Shown here piece by piece: positions 1-5,503 of a stretch of DNA of 8,938 bases. The stretch is taken from NCBI GenBank assembly GCA_002297935.1, contig DBLC01000142.1, forward strand, positions 9,181 through 18,118. Direction: 5' to 3'. Position 1 is the first letter of the stretch; each line of letters opens with the position of its first letter. This stretch comes from Dialister sp. UBA734 (GTDB lineage Bacteria; Bacillota; Negativicutes; Veillonellales; Dialisteraceae). The notes under the pieces were generated by a model. The model ran no database searches. It worked only from the letters and a program-made list of their open reading frames with translations, and was not told the origin of the DNA. The translations under genes and the position numbers were made by a program.

Positions 1-21
1 ACTTCGCATTACGCACTGTTT

Positions 22-711
22 CTATGGCTTAAACTTATACCCCACGCCCCAAATAGTCAAAATGTGCTTAGGATTGGACGGATCTTCTTCCACGGCCTCC
101 CGAAGTCGGTTGATATGCACCGGCACAGTGGCTGTATTTCCTAAAGAATCCATGCCCCAGATACGGGTGTAGAGAGATTCACGGCTATAGACCACGTCGG
201 CGTGAATCATCAAAAATTCCAGCAATTTAAATTCTTTGTTCGGCAGCTCTTTTTCTTTCCCTTTCACAAAGACCCGATGGGTATCGGATTCCAAGGAAAT
301 ATCGCCGATGGTAAGCCGGTGATTTTCGTGTTTCTTTCCTTTCAGTCGTTCATACTGGGCCAGCTGGGATTTCACTTTCGCCACTAAGACGCCGGGAGAA
401 AATGGCTTTTCGATATAATCATCAGCGCCAAATCCCAAACCACGAATCTTATCAATATCGGTCCGCTTGGCGGTCACCATCATGATAGGAATATCAATTT
501 GGTCTCGCAGCTTCCGGCAAATCGCAAATCCATCCATGCCGGGCAGCATCACATCCAGCAATAGTAAATCATACTCTCCCGTCTGTGCCTCCGCCAAACC
601 GGTCACGCCATTTTCTTCCACCACCACTTCGTACCCACTGACTTCCAAATAATCCTTTTCAATGGATGCAATATCGTCATCGTCTTCGATGATCAGGATT
701 TTTTTAGACAA
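22..711 (-). CDS. OmpR/PhoB-family DNA-binding response regulator
   Basis: This is a two-component response regulator acting in the cytoplasm as a phosphorylation-controlled transcription factor. The receiver domain (about residues 3-115) shows the acidic cluster EDDDD at 9-13, the phosphoacceptor Asp53 in LLLLDVMLPGMDG, Thr80 in MMVTAK and the conserved Lys102 in DDYIEKPF. A winged-helix domain follows (about 130-229) with LPNKEFKLLEFL, SRESLYTRIWG, TVPVHINRLREAVEEDP and the terminal WGVGYKF motif. I place the start at a TTG (709-711), giving 229 aa, because GGAAAGGAG lies 9 nt upstream and the protein then begins MSKKILIIEDD, the usual family start. An in-frame ATG at 774 would add 21 residues encoded inside a repeat and has no ribosome binding site. 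The gene lies downstream of the histidine kinase on the same strand, separated by about 427 bp of repeats, so it is the probable partner. The target genes are not visible from the sequence. Confidence 0.95.
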   Translation of the reverse strand: MSKKILIIEDDDDIASIEKDYLEVSGYEVVVEENGVTGLAEAQTGEYDLLLLDVMLPGMDGFAICRKLRDQIDIPIMMVTAKRTDIDKIRGLGFGADDYIEKPFSPGVLVAKVKSQLAQYERLKGKKHENHRLTIGDISLESDTHRVFVKGKEKELPNKEFKLLEFLMIHADVVYSRESLYTRIWGMDSLGNTATVPVHINRLREAVEEDPSNPKHILTIWGVGYKFKP

Positions 712-720
712 TTTGATTCG

Positions 721-729
721 CTCCTTTCC
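721..729 (-). promoter_or_regulatory. Shine-Dalgarno site fixing the regulator's TTG start
   Basis: On the minus strand this reads GGAAAGGAG, 9 nt before the TTG at 711. It argues against the upstream ATG at 774. The neighbouring repeat core (740-749) reads CCAGAACCTT in the transcript, and its CCUUU can pair with AAAGG of this site (5 bp, 11-nt loop), so the site could be partly occluded. The pairing is an inference. Confidence 0.7.
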
Positions 730-739
730 GCTATCGATA

Positions 740-915
740 AAGGTTCTGGTACGACTCAAACAGTTTCCTAACATCTCAAAGATTCCTGTATGCTAAGGTT
801 CTGTTGCGACTTGAACTGTTTTCTCGCATCTTTATAAATTCTGTGTTTTAGGGTTCTGTAGTAACTAGAGCCGTTTTTCTCACATTTCGATGATTTCTGT
901 ATATTAAGGTTCTAT
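740..915 (+). repeat. 55-bp repeat cluster A, left arm (4 cores)
   Basis: Core AAGGTTCTGT and close variants start at 740, 795, 850 and 906, with spacings of 55, 55 and 56 bp. Variants are AAGGTTCTGG at 740, AGGGTTCTGT at 850 and AAGGTTCTAT at 906. Between cores the sequence is T-rich and only loosely conserved, but TTTCTCACA occurs 26 bp after the core start in the 850 unit, the same offset as in the left arm of cluster B (2707 for the 2681 core). The arm fills the space between kinase and regulator genes and ends 10 bp from the regulator's Shine-Dalgarno site. No protein of the expected type is encoded here. Confidence 0.9.
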
Positions 916-920
916 GATCG

Positions 921-1150
921 CTGGAACCTTTGATTACACAGGCCATCTCCCTGTTCCTCCATTCATTTCACCGCTACTGAACCTTATGATTCACGCTCCA
1001 CTTCCATGTTTCTCCAACTATCCCATCGCTACAGAACCTTTGCATGCACGCTCCAGCTCCCTGTTTCTCCAACTGCCCCATCGCTACAGAACCTTTGTAT
1101 ACACACTTCATCTACATGTTTCTCCAGCCATTTCATCGCTACTGAACCTT
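921..1150 (-). repeat. 55-bp repeat cluster A, right inverted arm (5 cores)
   Basis: The inverted core, ACAGAACCTT on the plus strand, ends at 930, 985, 1040, 1095 and 1150, exactly 55 bp apart. Variants are CTGGAACCTT at 930 and ACTGAACCTT at 985 and 1150. Intervening sequence is conserved within the arm: CATCGCTAC or a close form precedes the core, and CATGTTTCTCC or CCTGTTTCTCC lies about 34 bp before the core end. The junction with the left arm (906-930) is itself a short hairpin, AAGGTTC with GAACCTT. The last copy overlaps the 3' end of the histidine kinase gene and supplies its final codons and stop. Confidence 0.9.
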
Positions 1151-2605
1151 CGGAAACATAATCGTAACCACCAACCCATGAGGTTCTGCATTTTGTATTT
1201 CCATACGTCCCTGCATCAAAGCAACGGCCCGCCGGACGATGGTAAGTCCTAAGCCACTGCCATTATCTGTCTTGCTTCTGGCTTTATCGGTCCGATAAAA
1301 CGCATCTTGCAGGCGATGCAGGGCTTCTATCGGCACGCCAGGCCCATCATCAGCCACCGACAAAATCGTTTGATCATTCTCTGCTTTGACTGTCACATGG
1401 ATCGTCACTTCTGGTTCCGATTTGTATTTGATGCTGTTGGTCACCAAATTTTCAATGACCCGTTCCAAAAGGAGGGAACTGCCGACGGCCATCAAATGGG
1501 TATCGATATCCAACTGGAAATGGGCGCCCCGCTTTGTCCAATTCAGTCGGTTGTCTTCTATAAATTCTTCCACCAAGCCGCCGATGGGTAACGGTTCCAG
1601 AGGCAGTGCTTTTTCTCCTACATCCATTTTCGCTAGCAGCAGCTGCTGCTCAATGAGCCGCTCCAAGACGTCCGCTTTCTTTTGAATCACTTTCAGATAC
1701 CGTTCCTGCTTTTCTGGTGTATTGGCCACATGATCCAGCAGTCCTTCCACGTAGGCTTTGATGGAGGTCAGCGGCGTCCGTATGTCATGGGAAATACTGG
1801 CCATCAATTCTTTTCGCTGTTCCTCATCGGCTTCTCTTTGCAGCAACGATTCTTTGAGCTTTCGGCTCATCATATTGAACGCCCGCAGGGAAGGGGTGAA
1901 TTCATCATGACCCACATGATGGAGATGAACATCCAAATTTCCCTTTTGAATTTCCTCGGCTCCTTCCTGCAATTGCTGCAGCGGAGAAATGATTTTCCGA
2001 ATGATGAAACGAGAAAGTAAATAGCTATTGAGTACCACGAAAAGCACCAAAGCAATCCCAATGAACCGATTGGTATTTCGCAGCGCCTTTTCAAAGGCCG
2101 CATCACTATGGCCCGGTCCGGGCTGATGAACCAAAATATATAAGTGGTAGGTTTCTCCGTGAATGTTTGATTTCGTCACGAATTGATAGGTTCCCTGCTG
2201 GGTCAAACTATACACCGCTTCTTTGGGATTTCTCTCAGCAATAGTTTGCTCTATCTTCTTCTCTTGCAGGGCCTGCACTTCAGATTGAAAATTTCCATTT
2301 CCATACTGGTACATGGTCTGATCCCCCTGATACAAGACCACATAGGTCTCCATGGGGTCAATCATTTCAATCACCCACTGGTACTCCTCCGGGGTATTTC
2401 CATGGCGCAAGCTGTGAAATATGCAATTCTTAATCAGGTTCGACGCCACATTGAACTGGAAACTGCTCTCCGCCATGATGTGATTTCCGCTTTTGGCGTA
2501 CAAATATAGCCCGGTAAAACAAGACGCCATCACAAACAGCGTCATTATCACTGGCAAAATACACGCCACGATATGAGACAGTATCAAACTTTTCTTTATG
2601 GTCAT
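1139..2605 (-). CDS. Membrane sensor histidine kinase
   Basis: This protein of 488 aa is a two-component sensor kinase of the inner membrane. In order it has: TM1 (about 7-37), an extracytoplasmic sensor region of about 140 residues (38-178), TM2 (about 179-202), a HAMP linker (about 203-255), a HisKA dimerisation domain with the phospho-accepting His273 in SISHDIRTPLTSIKAYVEG, and a HATPase_c domain with N-box residues Asn386/Asn390 in ENLVTNSIKY, DDGPG (419-423), FYRTDKAR (436-443) and GSGLGL (449-454). The ATG at 2603-2605 is preceded by AGAAGGTGATC, a good ribosome binding site. The gene is complete, but the last codons and stop (KVQ, stop) fall within a copy of the 55-bp repeat. The probable partner is the downstream response regulator. 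The signal sensed cannot be read from the sequence; the sensor region matches nothing I recognise. Confidence 0.95.
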   Translation of the reverse strand: MTIKKSLILSHIVACILPVIMTLFVMASCFTGLYLYAKSGNHIMAESSFQFNVASNLIKNCIFHSLRHGNTPEEYQWVIEMIDPMETYVVLYQGDQTMYQYGNGNFQSEVQALQEKKIEQTIAERNPKEAVYSLTQQGTYQFVTKSNIHGETYHLYILVHQPGPGHSDAAFEKALRNTNRFIGIALVLFVVLNSYLLSRFIIRKIISPLQQLQEGAEEIQKGNLDVHLHHVGHDEFTPSLRAFNMMSRKLKESLLQREADEEQRKELMASISHDIRTPLTSIKAYVEGLLDHVANTPEKQERYLKVIQKKADVLERLIEQQLLLAKMDVGEKALPLEPLPIGGLVEEFIEDNRLNWTKRGAHFQLDIDTHLMAVGSSLLLERVIENLVTNSIKYKSEPEVTIHVTVKAENDQTILSVADDGPGVPIEALHRLQDAFYRTDKARSKTDNGSGLGLTIVRRAVALMQGRMEIQNAEPHGLVVTIMFPKVQ

Positions 2606-2624
2606 CGGATCACCTTCTATTTTT

Positions 2625-3021
2625 TAGGTTCTGTTGTCATGATTTCGATAGGTAGTAATCTTATTTTATATAGCTATACAAAGGTTCTGTAAGTGCTAAA
2701 TTCAGATTTCTCACAAAGATAGATTTTCGCTATCATAAGGTTCTGTTGGTGCCAATCCGAATATCACACAATGAAATATTTCCGCTGTCATAAGGTTATG
2801 TTGGTGCAAGTCCGGATATCACACAATGAAACTTTTCCGCTGTCATAAGGTTCTGTTGGTGCAAATTCGAATGTCTCACAATGAAACCTTTCCGCTATCA
2901 TAAGGTTCTGTTGGTGTGAGTCCGAATATTTCACAATAAACCCTTTCCGCTGTCATAAGGTTCTGTTGGTGTGAGTCCGAATATTTCACAATGAAACCTT
3001 TCCGCTCTTATAGGGTTCTGT
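2625..3021 (+). repeat. 55-bp repeat cluster B, left arm (8 cores)
   Basis: AAGGTTCTGT or a one-base variant starts at 2625, 2681, 2737, 2792, 2847, 2902, 2957 and 3012. Spacing is 56, 56, then 55 bp throughout. The middle units are well conserved beyond the core: TTGGTG follows it, TCACAATGAAAC sits mid-unit and CCGCTGTCAT or CCGCTATCAT precedes the next core. Several units also carry AACCTT 11 bp before AAGGTT, so a small hairpin is possible within a unit (for example 2885-2907), though not in every unit (the 2792 core is AAGGTTATGT). The first copy (2625) lies about 9 bp upstream of the kinase Shine-Dalgarno site. Confidence 0.93.
2665..2692 (-). promoter_or_regulatory. Candidate sigma70-type promoter for the kinase gene
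   Basis: Reading the minus strand, TTACAG (2692-2687) is followed after 16 bp by TATAAA (2670-2665); TAAAAT at an 18-bp spacing is an alternative. The proposed -35 hexamer overlaps the repeat core at 2681-2690, so anything binding the core would compete with RNA polymerase. The call rests on motif match only. Confidence 0.4.
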
Positions 3022-3050
3022 TTCGGTAACTTTCTTTTCAACACCGTACT

Positions 3051-3445
3051 TTAGAACCTTCAAATACACATTCCATCTTCATGTTCCTCTAGCCGCACTA
3101 TCGCTACAGAACCTTCAAATGCACAACTCATCTCCATGTTCCTCTAACCATACCACCACTACAGAACCTTCAAATGTACACTCCATCTCCATGTTCCTCT
3201 AGCCACACCACCGCTACAGAACCCTCAAATGCACACTCCATCTCCATGTTCTTCTAGCCATACCACCGCTACAGAACCTTTAAATATACAACTCTTCTCC
3301 ATGTTCCTCTAGCCGCGCCATCGCTACAGAACCTTCAAATGCACAACTCATCTCCATGTACTTCTAGCCATACCACCACTACAGAACCTTTAAATATACA
3401 ACTCTTCTCCATGTCCTCCTAACCATGCCATCGCTACAAAACCTT
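3051..3445 (-). repeat. 55-bp repeat cluster B, right inverted arm (8 cores)
   Basis: The inverted core ACAGAACCTT ends at 3060, 3115, 3170, 3225, 3280, 3335, 3390 and 3445, exactly 55 bp apart in all seven intervals. Unit sequence between cores is strongly conserved, with CATCTCCATGTTCCTCTA mid-unit and CATACCACCACT or CCATCGCTAC before the core. The ATG of CATGTTCCTC lies 34 bp before the core end, the same offset as in the right arm of cluster A. Variant cores are TTTAGAACCTT at the centre, ACAGAACCCT (ends 3225) and ACAAAACCTT (the outermost). The remaining 143 bp up to the glycosyltransferase Shine-Dalgarno site (3446-3588) hold no repeat copy and at most a weak promoter, TTCATT at 3533 and TATAGC at 3557. 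Confidence 0.93.
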
Positions 3446-3601
3446 ATTCTACTAAAGTATCATACCGATATCCTGCAAACGGTGCAACAACAGAAAAGGA
3501 CTATTTATCATTTCTTTAAACATCCATACAAATTCATTCAATCCCTCTTGGTACAGTATAGCTGAACCAAACGAAACGCTATTTCACCAAGGAGGATTCT
3601 C

Positions 3602-5062
3602 ATGCAACAAGTCATACGAAAACACCCTTACCTGACGTTACTGGTCTTTTCGTTATTTCTGTACCTCATCGGCAATCATTTGCTTCCCATCACAGACACG
3701 GCGGAATCGAATTACGCCCTAACCGCCAAAGAAATGGTGCAGTCCGGCGATTGGATTTCGCCGCAAATTTATGGACACTACTGGTATGATAAACCGATTT
3801 TCTATTATTGGGAATTGGCTCTGTCCTTTTCCCTCTTCGGCTTCAATGAAATGGCCGCCCGTTTGCCAGCGGCCCTCTTGGGCATTGCTTCCCTGCTTTT
3901 CACCTATTGGTTTGCCCGCCGGGTGTACGGGGAAAAAATAGGCTGGCTTTCCGCCATCATCTTGGGCACGTCCGTGGAATTTTGGCTTCTTTCCAAAGCA
4001 GTCATCACGGACTCTACTTTATTTCTTTTCATGAGCGGTGCCATTGCTTTCTTCTATTTGGGATATACAGAGCACAGGAAATACTACTGGCTCTGCTACG
4101 TCTGTGCAGCCTTTGCCACACTAACCAAAGGCCCCATCGGGATTCTTCTTCCCGGACTGGCCTGTGTCCTATTCCTGCTGTACAACAAAGACATCAAAGA
4201 AATGCAGCATGTCCACTTATTTTCCGGCCTTCTACTCTTTACCGTGCTTTGCGGTTCCTGGTATGGCATGATGTGTTACCTTCATGGTAGCGATTTCTTG
4301 CTGAACTTCCTTGGCGTTCATAATTTCCTGCGGGCTACCGTAGCAGAACATCCTTCTCATAACAAATGGTATTTCTATCTCATTGTTTTCTTTGTTGGCT
4401 TTGCTCCTTGGAGTTTGACACTGCCTTATTCGCTTTGTCAAAAATGGAAACGGAAAGAACTGGATCTTCGTTCTGCCAGAGATATCACGCAACTTCTCGT
4501 GATCTACGCCATCGTCGTTAATCTATTCTTTGAATGCATTGCTACGAAATACACCACCTACACCTTTCCAGGCTTATTCTCCCTAGCCATCCTAACCGCA
4601 TTGGTGTATGAACATTTGGAATTTAGAATCGAAAAAGTCGCCATTGGTGCCATGGCGCTGTATACGGGACTCACCCTGTTCCTAGCTCCCTCGATTATGC
4701 TCTCCCGGTCCGGAAAAGAAGTGGGACAAGCACTGGCTCAAATGGATACCACCAATACCACCATCGCTTTTCTCCATGACTATCGCACGTCTACTGTCTT
4801 TTATAGTGGAAAGACCATTTATCGAGCCGAAGAAAAAGATCGCGTGAAAGCCATGAAACCGGGCGCCTTATCCTGGAATGCCAAAAACGTAATGCCTTTC
4901 ATCGCTGAAGAAGATTTGGTGAAACAGAACAATACCATCATCATCGCCGACAAAAATACCACCGATGTCTTTCTGACCGCCTATGAAGATACCAACGCCT
5001 ACCCGATCCACATCCCCGGCCTCTACACCATTTGGGTACGGAAAGGATACGCATTGGGATAG
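3602..5062 (+). CDS. ArnT/PMT-family (GT39/GT83-like) membrane glycosyltransferase
   Basis: This 486-aa protein resembles the family that moves a sugar from an undecaprenyl-phosphate carrier to an acceptor, such as lipid A or protein, at the outer face of the inner membrane. Family signatures are visible. The first loop carries an acidic motif, TDTAESNYA (31-39, Asp32 and Glu35), followed by AKEMVQSGDWISP and YDKPIFYYW (62-70). A second acidic loop motif is ITDS (135-138). LTKGPIG (174-180) and KYTTYTFPG (316-324) match the conserved LTKGP and K-P-Y-P segments. About ten or more hydrophobic segments span residues 10-365, followed by a soluble C-terminal region of about 115 residues. AAGGAGG lies 6 nt before the ATG. 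The gene is divergent from the kinase, across repeat cluster B. The acceptor and sugar are unknown, so ArnT (aminoarabinose transfer) is only the closest named family member. Confidence 0.88.
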   Translation: MQQVIRKHPYLTLLVFSLFLYLIGNHLLPITDTAESNYALTAKEMVQSGDWISPQIYGHYWYDKPIFYYWELALSFSLFGFNEMAARLPAALLGIASLLFTYWFARRVYGEKIGWLSAIILGTSVEFWLLSKAVITDSTLFLFMSGAIAFFYLGYTEHRKYYWLCYVCAAFATLTKGPIGILLPGLACVLFLLYNKDIKEMQHVHLFSGLLLFTVLCGSWYGMMCYLHGSDFLLNFLGVHNFLRATVAEHPSHNKWYFYLIVFFVGFAPWSLTLPYSLCQKWKRKELDLRSARDITQLLVIYAIVVNLFFECIATKYTTYTFPGLFSLAILTALVYEHLEFRIEKVAIGAMALYTGLTLFLAPSIMLSRSGKEVGQALAQMDTTNTTIAFLHDYRTSTVFYSGKTIYRAEEKDRVKAMKPGALSWNAKNVMPFIAEEDLVKQNNTIIIADKNTTDVFLTAYEDTNAYPIHIPGLYTIWVRKGYALG

Positions 5063-5068
5063 TAAATA

Positions 5069-5111
5069 GTTTACAGTTTACAGTTTACAGTTAACAGTGA
5101 ACTGTTAACTG
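5069..5111. repeat. GTTTACA heptads ending in a 10-bp perfect hairpin
   Basis: Three tandem copies of GTTTACA (5069-5089) and a variant GTTAACA (5090-5096) run into a perfect inverted repeat, CAGTTAACAG with CTGTTAACTG (5088-5097 / 5102-5111), loop TGAA. It begins just after the glycosyltransferase stop codon and may protect or end that transcript, but no T-run follows, so it is not a typical intrinsic terminator. Confidence 0.8.
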
Positions 5112-5147
5112 CGAATGGTTGACGGTCAACGACCCACGGATTCCCCC

Positions 5148-5176
5148 TTTACATTTCAACTAAAATGCGATACACT
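5148..5176 (+). promoter_or_regulatory. Sigma70-type promoter for the tRNA gene
   Basis: TTTACA (5148-5153) and TACACT (5171-5176) are separated by 17 bp, close to consensus. The -10 hexamer ends 17 bp before the mature tRNA 5' end at 5194, so a short leader is expected. The tRNA thus seems to have its own promoter. Confidence 0.65.
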
Positions 5177-5193
5177 ATAGAAGTCATTTTTAT

Positions 5194-5269
5194 GGCGGTG
5201 TAGCCAAGCGCTAAGGCGTGGGGCCTGCAAGCCCCTTATCCCCGTGTTCAACTCCGGGCACCGCCTCCA
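5194..5269 (+). tRNA. tRNA-Cys (GCA), structurally irregular
   Basis: The acceptor stem is a perfect 7 bp (GGCGGTG with CACCGCC), the discriminator is T (U73, a cysteine identity base) and CCA is encoded (5267-5269). The D stem is GCC/GGC, the anticodon reads GCA (5227-5229) after T33, and the T loop is TTCAACT. Three departures from a standard tRNA are visible. The anticodon arm is GGGGC-CTGCAA-GCCCC, giving either a 6-nt loop on a 5-bp stem or an 8-nt loop on a 4-bp stem. The T stem CCCGTG/CCGGG needs a bulged T5245. The D loop has GC where GG (positions 18-19) is expected, losing the G19-C56 contact. A promoter and a terminator flank it. It may be a working but atypical gene, or a decaying copy. 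Confidence 0.8.
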
Positions 5270-5276
5270 AAAAAAT

Positions 5277-5311
5277 AAGCCCATGACGATACCATATCGC
5301 CATGGGCTTTT
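5277..5311. terminator. Bidirectional intrinsic terminator
   Basis: The stem is AAGCCCATG with CATGGGCTT (5277-5285 / 5301-5309), plus an inner CGAT/ATCG stem after one mismatch and the loop ACCAT. On the plus strand it is followed by TTTTGTT, which serves the tRNA. On the minus strand it is followed by ATTTTTTT, which would stop the leftward transcript of the DUF805 gene. The two transcription units converge here. Confidence 0.8.
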
Positions 5312-5373
5312 GTTATTGCAAATTGCTCAGGTTACTCGTATAAGTTATTCTGCCAATACCTGTTACACTTACT

Positions 5374-5466
5374 GTTGTTAGTTGTTTGTTGTTGGTTGTC
5401 TGGCTCCAAACAACCAACAACTAACAACCAACAACCAACAACCAACAACTAACAACCAACAACAAT
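5374..5466. repeat. CAACCAA heptad array with inverted arm
   Basis: Eight near-identical tandem heptads, CAACCAA or CAACTAA (5411-5466, last one CAACAAT), are preceded by a G/T-rich arm (5374-5399). GTTGTTGGTTGT (5388-5399) pairs perfectly with ACAACCAACAAC (5410-5421) across a 10-nt loop; pairing continues imperfectly beyond. The element lies downstream of the DUF805 gene. A related element lies upstream of the same gene at 6501-6568. Confidence 0.9.
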
Positions 5467-5503
5467 CTTGCTCTTGAAAATTGAATGAATGAGTTATTAG
5501 CAA

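Noticed and set aside
712..774. N-terminal extension of the response regulator from the ATG at 774
   Set aside because: The extra 21 residues lie in repeat sequence, lack a ribosome binding site and have no counterpart in OmpR-family proteins. The TTG start has GGAAAGGAG 9 nt upstream.
914..1252. 112-aa open frame on the plus strand
   Set aside because: It runs through the 55-bp repeats and into the antisense of the kinase. The repeat period is not a multiple of 3, and there is no ribosome binding site at its start.
2625..3445. CRISPR array
   Set aside because: The conserved core is only about 10 bp, and the sequence between cores is itself conserved within each arm. Orientation flips in the middle, and no cas gene is nearby.
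740..3445. Composite transposon or insertion sequence with the repeats as ends
   Set aside because: No transposase or recombinase is encoded, and the segment between the clusters holds only the histidine kinase. Many-copy arrays are not normal insertion-sequence ends.
2625..3445. Long RNA hairpin ladder formed by the two arms
   Set aside because: The geometry allows nested 10-bp helices, but variant cores (for example 2792, 3216-3225) have no compensating change in the partner, so conserved RNA pairing is not supported.
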